A stretch of 64,000 bases of DNA, taken from NCBI RefSeq assembly GCF_004027225.2, contig NC_044277.2, forward strand, positions 26,302,995 to 26,366,994, read 5' to 3'. Below the pieces are notes generated by a model, which saw nothing but the letters and a program-made list of their open reading frames with translations, had not been told where the DNA came from and ran no database searches. Made by a program: the position numbers and the translations under genes. This document shows, piece by piece, positions 44,701-56,660 of this stretch. Source of the DNA: Strigops habroptila (Eukaryota; Chordata; Aves; Psittaciformes; Psittacidae). Positions within the stretch are counted from its first letter, which is position 1, and every line of letters starts with the position of its first letter.

Positions 44701-45859
44701 AGATTATAGCATTTTTGTGAAGTGTTTACAGGACCTATAACTAGTTGAGGTTATTTGAGCTTCACAAACGAGGAATCCTTAAACTTGTAATCCCCTCACC
44801 AGTCAAATTTAATAGGCAGGTTTGAGCAAATTCAACTATATAATGTTAGAGGATCTCTTTTATAACTAGTGAAGTTGTGTTCTAACACAGGCAATAGGAA
44901 ATATTTTGTTAGGTAGATAATTAGTTACAGAGAAAATAATTCTGATTTACAGAATGTTAATCAAAGGCAATCCTGGGGGTAAAAAAAATATAGTCTGTTC
45001 TAAGGCTATATTTATCTGAGGCCAAAAGATGACAAATACTTTACAGATTGAGAAAACTTTGAAAGAATTTTCCCTGCTTAAACAGGATTAGATTACTCCA
45101 TCTCTGATGGAGATGCATTTTATGTATTAAAAGATGTGATTAGAGAGTCAAGGCCTTTAAAGGTAAAAATATTTGAGGAAAAGCAGTATGAAATTTGACT
45201 TTCTGTTTTTCTGCATAATCTATCTCTTCTAATTCTTAAAAATAATTTCCTTTCAAGTATTTGATGGAACATGACTTGGTCAAGTGGTCTGCTCACATCA
45301 GTGAAGAATGTTAAAAGCAGGCATGGTGTACTAAAATTGGGGTTGTAATAAAACAAGAGACTAATGTCACTGATTAATCCCTGTTGTGTGAGAACATGAC
45401 ATCACTGCAGAAATCTCAAACTAATCTCTAATGTGGTCTTGTCTTGGGCTAGCTCTGTCAATAGCTGTTGGTAGAGCTATTATTTTGGATGTACACAGTA
45501 TAAGGGAGCTCTTAGAAGGCAGAGAGAGCACTCTGCAGACATTTTTATTATATTGCTGGTTTTATGACTTCAATGATTGCATTTCCTGCTCAGTGCTTTT
45601 TGCATAGGACAGGACAAGGTAAGAGCCTGATAGAAATTCTCTTAGGGAAGAGAGCATGTTGGAAAAGGATAACTTGCTAAATCAGAAACATTTCATGAGT
45701 GTGTTTTCTCCTCCACTTACTTTTGCTTGATGTTTTTCCACCTTTCCTTCCAGTGTGTATCAGCAGCATTTCTATTAACTACTTCAGTGATGCAATGGGA
45801 GATGGAGCACCTATCCCACTGGAAGGTCCTCTGCTCTGAAGACTGCAGCTTGTAGGACA

Positions 45860-46003
45860 AATTGTTAAAGTCAATTTGTGCTCTCTTAGTATTTGTTGAA
45901 GGTGCACCGCTGTGAACACACCTCATAGCATAAGTTGTTAACATCTATGTTCTCTTTTAATATTTGTTGAAGATGCATGGCTGTGAACACATCCTGGATT
46001 TAT
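45860..46003 (+). repeat. Two-copy tandem duplication, period 71 bp
   Basis: Units 45860-45931 and 45932-46003 share 'ctctta/ttaatatttgttgaa', 'gatgca/ggtgca' and 'gctgtgaacacac/atcc' at a constant 71-base offset. The copies are moderately diverged, so this is an old local duplication. Confidence 0.8.
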
Positions 46004-46058
46004 AGCTTGGGTGCTGTGGATGGTGCTGGTTACATTACTGCATTCTAGCTAACAGAAT

Positions 46059-46112
46059 ATGATAACAGTATGATAACAGGATATGACAACGGTATGATAG
46101 CTGTTGTTTGAT
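46059..46112 (+). repeat. Imperfect TATGATAACAG microsatellite
   Basis: Four to five imperfect copies of a TATGATAACAG-like unit, including variants such as TATGACAACGG. Confidence 0.65.
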
Positions 46113-47064
46113 AACTGAGGTTTACATTGATTTTACTAAAGTTTCATTGAATGTATTGATCCACTGGCATAAACAGTGAAGGAACCAAAGAACTCTCCAG
46201 GAGCCTCCACTCATTTTGTAAGTTACAGTTTCTTTTTAAGAATGATACAGTCTTCTAAAAAAACTTCGGCTGGCACTCTTAATATATTGCCTTACAAGGT
46301 GCCTGGCATGTGCAGTGATAGCTCCTTATATTCACGCCACCTTGTCAGTGTTCCATGAGGCTGCTTATGGTGAAATCACTTAATCATTTGTTTTATAACT
46401 TAGAAAGGCTAAGAGCAGAAGGTGTTATTACATCAGATAAAGTGTTGCTATGTACTGCAGATGCCATGCTAGTAGAAGATACACAGTCTATGGGGACATC
46501 CTCCCATATGGTTTGTGCTAAGCTAAACTCTTGGCTGATGCTGATGCCCACTAGATTTTGTATTTTTCTCTAAGTGAATGTAAACGCTGATTTGTAAAAC
46601 CTGAGTAATCATTTATTTAAAGTTTCTCTTCTGGGTGGCTGGGTTGAGCGTTGATTTTGGTGAGCTCTCTCTAAGATAGTTATTTTTCTTTCTGTGTATG
46701 TCCATGGAAATTTAAAATATGTGTGAATCCTATTAGGAAAGAAATAGCGTTGTCTTTTTACAAATGGTATGTTTTCATTCCACACTGTTTGTTATTGAGC
46801 TTTTATGTTCAAAGTGTTGCAGCAGCACATTTCATTTCTATGTCTTTTTCTTGAAATGCTTGTACTAGCTCGATGTAAGTGACTACAGCTGCTGAATTTT
46901 ATTTAATCCTGTTGGATAGCACTTCTCTGATTGTTTGAGTCTTCCAGAATTATCTGTCCATGTTTATTTTAGATTCTTCAGAATATGATTACTAGTCAGG
47001 TTTTTAAAAGTAAAGAGCCAAAAATAGGCTGCTTTGCCATATTCTTGGGTTTGCTATATTTGCC

Positions 47065-47086
47065 TTTTTTTTTTTTTTTTTTTTTT
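47065..47086 (+). repeat. Homopolymer T22
   Basis: Uninterrupted T run; no retroelement body was recognised next to it on the complementary strand. Confidence 0.9.
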
Positions 47087-48501
47087 AATACCTTACCAGA
47101 AAGATATTGCAAGGAGTGGTCTGCCATTCAGTTGTCTGGTTCTAATAATTTAGAAAGTGTTAAAAAACTTGGTAACTGCTTCCTATGGTTGTGGTAGAAA
47201 AGGGAATAAATGTCTACCTAATGAAACATTCCATTAGAATGGAACAACATATTTTGATGTTTTGCTTGATTTTATTATTTTCAGTAGAAAAATGCTGAAA
47301 TTTCAAAGAAGAAAAAAGGTGTTGCAAGCAATTCTCAAATTCCATTATAGTTTTCATAGACTAGTTTTGTTTTTATCTACTGTTTGAATTTCCAGTTAGT
47401 ATCACATAGTTCTGTGTAGCTGATGAGTTTTGAAAAGTGCATTAGACAGTATTTCTTGTGAATGGCGCAGATTTTTGCATCTAAGAAGAGAAGATATTTT
47501 TTGGGGAGAATTCCCGTGGTTCTTCCTCTCTTTGGTGAAACAGGCTGCATCAATTTAAGTAAACTGGTGTAGTTTCCTGTAAAGAGATGAAGGCAGAGTT
47601 AAAAGTTCAAAGAAAAGGTGATTTTGCTTTGTCATCCCGAGATTTCAAAAAACTTTTTTTTTTAATAGGCATTGCTATTTTTTCACTGTTATGCCTACAA
47701 ACTCCTGACTAAGGTGAACTAAAGACTAAGGTCTAAGCAAATATCAAGCATAGCAGAGGAATGGTTAAGAGAAGTAAGCCCTCCATGGGTAGGTCTGGCA
47801 AAAACTAATTCAGTAGTAAATTAGAATACCGATATATGCTTATAAATTTAGAATAGGCAAACCTGCTCAGAGATTAGCGTATGGGGAAGGGATGGAGAGA
47901 AAGCTGTTGTGTTAAGCGCACCCATATGAACTGAAGAGAAACATCCTGCTCTGAATGTTTTTTTGGCCTATAACAGCAATAGACAACCTGCACTGCTTAT
48001 CGCAGAACTCATCAGCTAGAGGCAGCTGTACCTGAACCTCCAACCTTAATTTAACTTGACTTGGCTAAACTGTGGCCGATGAGCTGCTGAAAAAGTTTAA
48101 TCCCATAGTACCAGCTAGCTAAAGCTATTACTTTAAGATTTACTATTTGAAAAACTCTACTTTTCCGTCTATAAGTGACTGCTGAGTCAAATACATGTAA
48201 TTCAGAGATGGACTGCAGTTCCATAAGTGTGACTGCTTTCCTTCTACAAAATGAAATACCCTGGACTGGCTCCAGTTTTCTACTGAAACAAATAAATTAC
48301 ATGGAAGATTTTATTACAGTTCTGAATATGCTAGCCAATGTCTTTTAAAAAAATAAATATTGCCACACAGGGGCATGCACATAAGAAATTTTGTTGGTAA
48401 ATAACACCTCTGTAAAGACACTCAGTTAGTATGATAATGGCAGAACTCGGGGGCTGTCCTCAGGGTCACTCAGTTTTCCTTTCCCAAATGCCTTTGAAGA
48501 T

Positions 48502-48673
48502 CATAGAATAGTTAGGGCTGGAAAGGACCTTAAGATCATCTAGTTCCAACCCCCCTGCCATGGGCAGGGACACATCGCACTAAACCATGTTGCCCAAGGC
48601 ACTGTCCAGCCTGGCCTTGAACACCACCAGGGATGGAGCATTCACAACTTCCTTTGGCAACCCATTCCAGTGA
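48502..48673 (-). mobile_element. CR1 LINE 3'-end fragment
   Basis: Starts catagaatagttagggctgg and continues with 'gacacatcgcactaaaccatg', 'gccttgaacaccaccaggg' and 'caacccattccagtg', all CR1 reverse-complement landmarks. It is truncated abruptly at 48673. Very similar to 23662-24318. Confidence 0.93.
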
Positions 48674-48772
48674 TCTCTATCGTCAAGTAACTAGAACTAT
48701 ATGTTGTAGGGAAACTTGCAATTGGCTCCATATATCATCCATTTATAGCATATTATGCATACAGTATTATTT

Positions 48773-48832
48773 CATAGAATCATAGAATGGTTTGGGTTGG
48801 AAGGACCTTAAGGGTCATCTAGTTCCAACCCA
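48773..48832 (-). mobile_element. CR1 LINE 3'-terminal fragment, ~60 bp
   Basis: Contains catagaatcatagaatggtt, then gggttggaaggacctta and catctagttccaaccc. This is the extreme CR1 3' end only, 100 bases right of another same-strand fragment. The two differ at the diagnostic 'gtttggg'/'gttaggg' word, so they are probably separate insertions. Confidence 0.9.
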
Positions 48833-49624
48833 CATTTGTCTGACCAATTTGTCTATTTTTTTTTTGACATAAATAATTATTATTATTAGTTATTCCTTAC
48901 ATATTTTTCTTCTTTGTCATACTAGAAGTCAGACTCTTCAGGGCATGAGCAGAGAGCAGTGTTTGTTAGTGTCTTAGCAGTACATGAAACTAAACCCAGC
49001 TTTTTAATTCATATACTCAAAGGTAATGCGATCAGACTACTATCATTACTGTTTATCCAGAAGTCAGCTAGGTATTAGTCTGGCATGATATATTTATTAT
49101 ATAATAGTATGTGAGGCATCGAAACAGGCTCAGTTTTTGAGTGTTATCTTTTTCCGGTTATAGTCTTCAGTCCCCCCTCATCTAGGCTGGGTTACTCCTA
49201 TTGAATTATGATGTAAGGATTTTTTAAATCCTTTATTTCTGTGGAGTACACAGTATTTTTAGTTCTTCCCTTGTTGTGCTGATATGGTGAAAAAGCAACC
49301 ACTGGTCCCAGAGCTATGCAAGTATCAGTCAAATGATGGTAGTATACAGGCAAAGAGGTAATGGGAATGTTGAGACACTGCAAGTTCAAGTTGCTTTTGT
49401 TAAATAAATGCACAAATGCAAATTTCAGTTCCGTTCAGGGCACAAGAAAAATTGATGTTTTCTAAATGGTGGAAATATAAATCAGTGTAAATGTGTGAAT
49501 CTCTGTTCTCTTGCACTATGTTAGTTTCTAATGGGTTGTTGCAGTCATTGCACTGGAAAATAAGAACATGTATTGATTATTTTCTTACCTAAAAGGAAGA
49601 ATGCTACTAAAGATGAAACATTTT
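48833..49624. other. Intron 1, no feature recognised
   Basis: AT-rich; nothing supported. Confidence 0.5.
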
Positions 49625-49763
49625 TCCCTTCAATTTTTTTGCTGATATTTGAAATTCTTTACTATGTTTCTGAGAATGTGGAGTTCGAAATACATATGGT
49701 TTATACACTTTATACGTTGAAATGTCCATTTTATGTAACAATGGGCAGCTATAACTTCAGGAA
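49625..49763 (+). repeat. Unclassified duplicated segment, copy 1
   Basis: From 'ccttcaattttttt' to 'cagctataactt' this ~139 bp is repeated at 51623-51782. It includes the shared 'gctgatatttgaaattcttt', 'tttctgagaat', 'atggtttatacactttatac' and 'gttgaaatgtc'. Flanks on both sides differ between copies. I do not recognise a family. Confidence 0.85.
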
Positions 49764-51226
49764 GAAAGCCAGTTTTGGTGGGTAATGGGTTTGGTCTGTT
49801 TGGTCTGAATGACCTCTAGTCTCGTCTTTAAAAGAGCTCTGTATGATGTGTACCAAGATACTAGAAACATAGTAATATAATAGAGAAGGTATCCTTTTCT
49901 GAAAAAAGATAACTATGAGAGTTATCTGAAACACCATTCACAGCAGAGGAATAATACCCTGAAAGAAATGCTACAGATTGAAAGAGTGATATAGGTTCCT
50001 CAGATTTGAGATTATTTGAAGATTCAGAAGAGTAAATATCACTTGCAACATAACTGCCATACGTATTGCTTTGAGGAGTAAAAACTGTTCTTAGCCTCTG
50101 TTTTAATGCAAACACCACTGTTCTCCCCATTAATTTGAAATGAAAAGGCTTTGCACTTTTTGTACAGGTTTCATTAAACAGATCTATAGGCAGACACACA
50201 TGGCCTCTACAGAATGGTGATCAAGTGTGGGTATGACGGGGAGTTAGTTCACAGAATCAGAACCTGTGATTCCTTCGTAAGCTTAAGCCTTTAGTTTTGC
50301 AGTTCATAGCACATTTTTTTACAGAAACATTCACGCAGTTCCACCAGGAAGCTTTAGTGGGAGAAGAGTGCAGATTCAGTGGATTTCCCTTTAAAGATAT
50401 TATGCATATGTAAGGTATGCATTGAGTAGCATGTGAAAAAGTCAATGTATTGGAAATATTCTTTTTTTCTCTCGGAGGGGCTGGTATTTGTGCTAAATAG
50501 GTAAGATTTCTTCTTAACCCTTAAGAAAAGAAATACGATTTTTTTTGTCTTCAGAGCAACTCTAACTGCAGAATGGATTCATGTGTACTACGAAGCATTC
50601 TTTTCTCCCTGTTTGGAACACTTTATTCACTCTTCTTTCCTTCTTTCTACCATTAACTGTCCTCCCAGTGCTTTGTGAAACAGTGAACCATTGCAACTGC
50701 TTTATAGTCATTCTTGCTTTTATTATGCTCTATCTTTTTCTACATTTGGATAGGCAAATAAAAAGAGGGCCTTTTAGAAGTAGAATAAAAAGAGCAGAGA
50801 TATTGGCTTTCTGGAACACTGAAGTCTGGAAAAGAATTTTAAGTTCCTTGAGAGTGACTGAAGTTAATTCAAAGTTCTCAAAATGCTCTGAAAACATAAA
50901 TGAGTTTAATTATTCTTCTGTGGCATGACCTTGCAAAAATATCGTGAACATTTTTGCTCTGAACTACAATATATGGCTGTTCCTTCCAACTGTTTATGTA
51001 CCTGAGTGCTTGAGAGTTATGAAAAAGGGAAGATACATTTTCAATAATTCAGTGCAGAAGGCTGATGTCGTTCTCCATTTTTAAGCTGTTAAAATATTTA
51101 ACTCTGAGGTTGTATTGTATGTTTGAATGGAGAAAAGGAGTACTCAAACATCAAGGGAACTTTTGGGTGCTTTTCTGTGTTGTGCTGAATTGCAAAACTC
51201 AGGCAGTTTGGAACAAATTGTGGAAT
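49764..51226. other. Intron 1, no feature recognised
   Basis: AT-rich. Frames at 49861-50199 (-) and 50581-50928 (+) have no recognisable protein. Confidence 0.45.
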
Positions 51227-51290
51227 CATAGAATAATTTGGTTTGGAAGGGACTTTTAAAGGTCATCTAGTCCAGTGCGCCATTCCAGCT
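51227..51290 (-). mobile_element. CR1 LINE 3'-terminal fragment, degraded
   Basis: Contains catagaataatttggtttgg, then aagggact and aaaggtcatctagtccag: the CR1 3' end in reverse complement. It lies about 125 bases before the foldback at 51416. Confidence 0.8.
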
Positions 51291-51415
51291 CAGTTACTCA
51301 GGTAAAATGTCCACTACATGAGTGGGATGGGAGCTTTGCCTTCTCCCCAGTGAGATTCAGGTGTGAAACTTTCCCCCCAGATACTGCAAGGTCCTTCCAC
51401 AAGCAAATCTTATCG

Positions 51416-51588
51416 AAGTCAATGGGTCTATTTAAAAGGCATAAAGCTAAAAATTTCTTGTGGAAATTTTGGAGGTTAGTAGCAGCCTCGGAGCACAACT
51501 GCTTCTGCAGTCTATGTGCTGGTACTAACCTTCAAAATTTGCACAAGAAATTCTCAGATTTACGCCTTTTAAATAGACCCATTGACTT
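51416..51588. repeat. 173-bp foldback (66-bp inverted arms, 41-bp loop)
   Basis: The arm at 51416-51481 and the reverse complement of 51523-51588 have equal length and differ at only about 6-7 of 66 positions. Shared words are AAGTCAATGGGTCTATTTAA, 'aatttcttgtg' and 'ggttagta'. The 41-base loop has weaker internal complementarity (AGCACA with TGTGCT). It looks like a MITE-like palindromic element or a structured-RNA-forming hairpin. No transposase is present and no family is recognised. Confidence 0.85.
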
Positions 51589-51622
51589 GGGTAACATCAA
51601 TTACATTCTTAGTAGTTCTTTG

Positions 51623-51782
51623 TCCTTCAATTTTTTTTTTTTTTTTTTTTGCTGATATTTGAAATTCTTTACTTGGTTTCTTAGTGTATAGGTTTCTGAG
51701 AATATGGAGTTCAAAACATATGGTTTATACACTTTATACGTTGAAATGTCTGGTTTTTGTAACAATGGACAGCTATAACTTT
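51623..51782 (+). repeat. Unclassified duplicated segment, copy 2
   Basis: Second copy of the 49625-49763 segment in the same orientation. It has an expanded T20 run (51631-51650) and an extra ~18 bases containing a partial repeat of 'tttctta..tttctga'. Otherwise it is roughly 90% identical by eye. It begins about 35 bases after the foldback. Confidence 0.85.
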
Positions 51783-54700
51783 ATGTAAGCATATAAATGA
51801 GAATAATTTGCATGGTTAAGAAGCAGGACTTGACTGAAGAAGTGTGCAAATACTCCCCCCCCCCCCAAATGTGCACCTAGAGTTTGTATCTTCCCAGAAT
51901 TTAGAGAATTTGGTATAGGTCCCATATATATTTTAATATTTGTATAGGATAAATGAATATTATCAATCAAATAATCATTTTTAATAAAAATAATTATTAA
52001 TGTCTATCTTTACTGATAAGGGCAGTACTCCAGAGAAGTGATCCTTGCCATAGATGTTCCTTTTCTGCATACAAGTTGGATTGGGATTACTGGGGAGAAT
52101 CTGAGAAAGATATCAGCTTTCTGGATCCCATGCTGAGAGTTGGAAAGGGTGTGGGGGCTGGGGTGGGATCTTCTTTGTAATCTTGTTACTTGTGAACTGA
52201 TAAAAGCCATTGAAAAACAGTACACTTTAAGCTATGAGTTGCTGTTTTCACAGGAACACTTCAGAGTTGAATCACCCCTTAAAACTGAGCACACTCACTG
52301 GTTCAAGAAGCATGTTTTGTTGTTCTCCATTCTGTGAGATCATGGCTAAGGCTCCACCAGGGTTTGAAGTCCTTGGTGTTTTGGGCTGCATTTTTCTGTG
52401 TGTCTGTGTGTGGCTGTCTTTCAGTCTTAATTTGAATATGATTGTTGCTAAGGCTACAAGAGTAAATTTTTCTACAAGAAAACTATTCCCCAGTGTGGGA
52501 AGATGTGTGAGAGAAAAGCAGTGCTATTGGCATTGATTCCCTTTGGGAACGGCATGGATGTTCTTTAGGCAGGGCCATGTACTCTGCGCAGCTCTGTGGC
52601 CAGAAATCCAGTAGCAAATGACAGGAGCATTAGAGCAAAGAGAATTTCTAATGAAACAGCAGAAGTAGGGAAATTTTAAAAAGAGCATGCTCTCTGAACA
52701 AAGGCGGCTATGAACAAAACTATGAACATAGTTTCTGGATGAGCATAAAGTTTGTTAGAAGCTGCACAAGTAAAATGACATTCAGGAGGTTGCTGAGGAA
52801 CTTACTTTGCCCACTTCCCTCACTCCCCGCTGCCCCTCCTCCTCCATTTTTCAGTCATTTTCTTTTTCAGAAGAGCACTTCTGTGTTTTATAGAAATTCC
52901 TTTGCTGAACCCAAATTCTTTCTGTTACCAACTTTTTCTTTATGAAATTAATTATAAACCAGTATTTCTGTTAGTGGCATGTGTTTAATAGGAGAAATGT
53001 ATTAAATTAATGGTGGCACCTAAGAGGCTTGAAGGGCTAGTGGCAGTGTTGAGGCAGATGAATCTGAGGATTCTGATCACCTGGAATAGTGTCAGATTAA
53101 AATTTGCACTTAGGAGAGCCAAACTAACCATGATTATCACCCAGTGCTGAAACAGAGGGAGCTTTATAGCATGTAAAGTATGTAATTCTATCACAACAGA
53201 CAAGCTTCCACTGAGAACAGCAGAGCTGATGTCTGGTTTTGACATTTCTACAAGAATGAACCCATTTAAGATGTGTGCTTATCAGATAAACACTGGAAGA
53301 GAAAAACTATACTGTGAATTTTCAGTAATTGAAGAGGGAATAGATTGTACGCTTTTCATTTTACTATTTGCATAGCTGAGGAAATAGAAGACAACAGACT
53401 GGGCCTAAATCTGAGATGAAAAAGATAATAGATTAGATGGCACTTAGCCATTCAGGCTCAGGGGAAATTGAACTCACAGGAAATCCAAACTTTCTGGGTG
53501 CACTTAAAAAAGGAAAAAGAATAATATTTTAATACTGATATTATTTGTAGGGATGAATTATATGGCAATAGATTATCACATTTCTTTAATGCCTCAGTAG
53601 ACATTAAAGAAGAATTCAGAATTTTCAAGTTAGAAAACTGGATGCACGGATAAAGTGATCTGTTTCTTCTCAGCAGAATATATAGTGCTGAGTACTGTAG
53701 CAATGTTTTGCATATAGTCTGAATATAGCATATGGTTCAATTAAGTATGAATCAAGTATTGGAAGTGAAGTTTCAACGTCTCAGACTAAGCAAATGAGAA
53801 AAAATAATTTGCCGTGTTTTGGCTCTGGTGGAATTATGTCCTTCACTGATTCCAATAGTAAATCTGTAATGGAAAGAAACATTATACTAATGAGAAAAGC
53901 AGGGCTCTGGGCTTCAGCCACATGTCGTTTGGTTGAAGACATGTCATTTTCTCATTTTTGTGCCCTACTTTTGCCTTTCCCCTGTCACATAAGAAGATCC
54001 TTCTCCAGTGCCTGCAATTAGCTGCCTACTACTGTCAAGTGTTCCTATCCAGTTACATGTAAGGAAACTGCACTACATGAGTGAACTAGTGCTTCTCATT
54101 CTGCCATGCATCAGTAATTTTTGAAGCAAATTGGAGTGGTCTGTCTCCTACAGAGAAAAGATGTTGTCTGTCTTCAGTAGCTGTTTTTCTTGGGTCTAGC
54201 ATCTGTCCCAGATAGGAGCAGTATCTCTATCATCACTGCTCATGCAAATGAGTTTAAGTTTGGAAAAAGATGAATAGGCTGCAGCGTTACTTTGCTCTTT
54301 CACAGGAGTAGAGAGGTGCTCCAGATGCATCTTTGTGCATTAGATCTACTTAAAAAGAGTGCTAATAAATCAATTCTCACTTTTAGTGTAGGCGTTTTAT
54401 ACTATAAGAAGAGAGAAAACCAGTGCTAACACTAAGAAACTGTGATTGTAGAAATACAAATTGGTGTGGGAATTGTGGGCCTGTAGTGTACATGCAGCCG
54501 CTTTCAACACTGTATTTGGCAACTAGCATTATTTCTAACTCAGTCTCCCAAGCACAGATCAATGTTGTGCAGGTTAATATGGGTAAGTTATTTTTTCTTC
54601 CATAACAGGAAATGATAAATTCTGATCTTGCAAGTACTTAAGGCAATGAGCAGAGTATACTGGAGTACTTTTAAGTAAGGTGAGAATACATTTTGTTAGG

Positions 54701-55892
54701 TTTATTTTAAGACTTTGTTTTTTTGTAGGTCGTACATATCAGTGGTTTATGCTAACAACAGGCAGAAGAGATTTATCCACAGTTGTAAGTCAGAATTCAA
54801 AACATGATGGTTCTGTAGTAGCCTTAGTTCATAACAGCTGCAAAACAGACACTCACTAGAATATATTTCAATTAAAAAGATAAGCTTCTCTTGCTTAAGT
54901 TACACTTTTAATATAGTTAGTTAGTTATGATTGTATTTCACTATTTGTTTTGAAGGCAAGAAAAGGAATTTAATGCCACAGTGGCAAAGCAGAACAGTGG
55001 AATCAGTAGATCTAGATTCTTTGCTTGACTGTGCCCCTAATCCGTCATTGGAAAATGGAAGACATACTGCATATGTAAAATAATTATAAATAAAAATACC
55101 CTTTTTTTTTTTTCTTTCAGCTGGAGATGTGTTATGCATCTCTTATGAGTCCATTGTAATAATTAACTTTAGACTTTTCAGAATACTGATTACAAAATGA
55201 TGGATATATGCATAGTTTATAGAAGTGTCAGCTTTTTAGAAAGAGTGTTGTTTATCTTAAGACTATTAAATAAAAAATTATGGGTTTATTGTGAAGTCTT
55301 CAGTCTCAGTATTCTTTAAAAAAATAGTCTTAAGGGGACTGAAAAATCCCACAGCATGTAGTGATTTAGAAATCATCCCCTCTCATAAGAGTATTCTGGA
55401 CATCTACAGTTTGAACAGAAATTCAGACTTCCCAGTTCAGCAGTTCCAGAAAAATTGTAAGGTTATATTTCGCTAGATATCCAGAGGCATCTAATGAACA
55501 TTCTCATGAGCGACTGCCCTTCACTCACTTCTGTTGGTCCATTGGTCAAGTCACCATATGTGGCTTCCAAGTTGCTGTGGATGTGACCCAGAGGGAACTA
55601 GCAATGACCTGGAAGACAAAATTGTCTTGGCAATAATCATAGCAGTCAAGTACACATTGAAGTAGCCTTGTTTGCACCCTGAGTAAAAAAAAAAAAATAA
55701 AAATAGGGGGAATTTAGTGTCTGCTTGATGACTTATCGCATATCCAGAATTGAATCTAACTTTTATTCAGAATTAGCTGGTTGCACCCTGTAGAATTCAC
55801 CACAGATAAAAGGAAGAGAGTTAAGAGATGAGTACATTGTGAGTGAAATCTATATTGGAGGGGTACAGCATGCTTTGAAAAGCTACAGTATC
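51783..55892. other. Intron 1, no gene recognised
   Basis: AT-rich, with a C12 run at 51855-51866. No repeat family or coding similarity was recognised. Confidence 0.45.
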
Positions 55893-55975
55893 ACAGCAGT
55901 GTTGAAGTCAAAAGCAAAGTGCCCCTTAACTTCAACGAAAGCAGCGTGGAACCCCTGTAGAGTAGCAGGGTTTGG
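55893..55975. repeat. Possible ancient amniote palindromic repeat
   Basis: The words 'gttgaagtcaaaagcaaagtg' and 'ccccttaacttcaacgaaagcag' resemble an amniote element whose core reads gaagtcaatggcaaaactcc and cattgacttcaatgggagcagg. The two halves are partly inverted copies of one another. Tentative, recalled from turtle and bird sequence. Confidence 0.4.
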
Positions 55976-56631
55976 ATGATAGCATATTTTTCAGTCCGAA
56001 TGTGAATTACCACAGCTGTGTCCCCAAATGATAAAAGCTGATGTCTTAATACGATGGGGAAAAAAAGCCAGTTTCTAGGTGAGAATACAGATTAGGATCA
56101 AGATATAGGTCTTTTTAAAAATGGTTCTGATAGGTTGTGGCTGGATCTATAACTAAACTGACTTTGTTAGGGGAGCCCATAATGGGAACTTTCCATTCAG
56201 TGAATGAGAATTGATTGTTGTCTCTTCAGCTGCTCCAAAGCTCATCTCTTTGCTCTAAAACCAGGACAAATAAAGATTTATAGAACTGGATCTACATCTA
56301 AGGCAAAAACTTGTCACTGGCTACTTACTAAGAATTTAAATATGACTTCACAGTAGCAACAGCTGTAAGCAGGAGCTGTATGTGTTGTTCACATTCACCC
56401 TTATCACAGCTATTAATTTTTTTCTTTCATAAAGTGGCTTTAGGCTCTTTTAGGTTCAGTCCAAAGCCATTAGCATATGAAATTAGCATAATTAACTTCT
56501 AGATGTCTGTTAGGAGATATTGATAGGTTGCTTGATGATGACTCCTGCTTATTTGCACCTAAGGTTTAGTGTTTAACCTTACACATAATTACGTCTTATT
56601 TTAAGCTAACTTTGCCAAAACCAAGTAAAAT

Positions 56632-56660
56632 GGGGGTGTGGGGGTGGGTTTAGAGAGGGG
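56632..56660 (+). other. Candidate G-quadruplex
   Basis: Four G-runs (GGGGG, GGGGG, GGG, GGGG) are separated by loops of 3, 1 and 9 bases. A C-rich stretch follows at 56680-56688, so a hairpin is an alternative structure. Confidence 0.5.

Larger units (their letters stand above)
41783..48501. other. Intron 1, no gene; small tandem repeats
   Basis: AT-rich intron. Contains a 71-bp tandem duplication at 45860-46003, an imperfect TATGATAACAG array at 46059-46112 and a T22 run at 47065-47086. A C-rich stretch lies at 43449-43467. Confidence 0.5.

Noticed and set aside
50581..50928. 115-codon plus-strand frame with a hydrophobic N-terminal segment
   Set aside because: The hydrophobic stretch comes from T-rich DNA. 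There is no similarity to a known protein and no promoter or splice context.
51275..51655. 126-codon plus-strand frame in which a peptide motif (NRPIDL and KKF words) appears on both strands
   Set aside because: The mirrored peptides are caused by the inverted arms of the foldback, not by a gene.
49625..51782. Possible LTR pair (two direct copies 2 kb apart)
   Set aside because: The copies are only ~140-160 bp. They lack TG...CA ends, a primer-binding site or polypurine tract, and no retroviral or Gypsy-like sequence lies between them.
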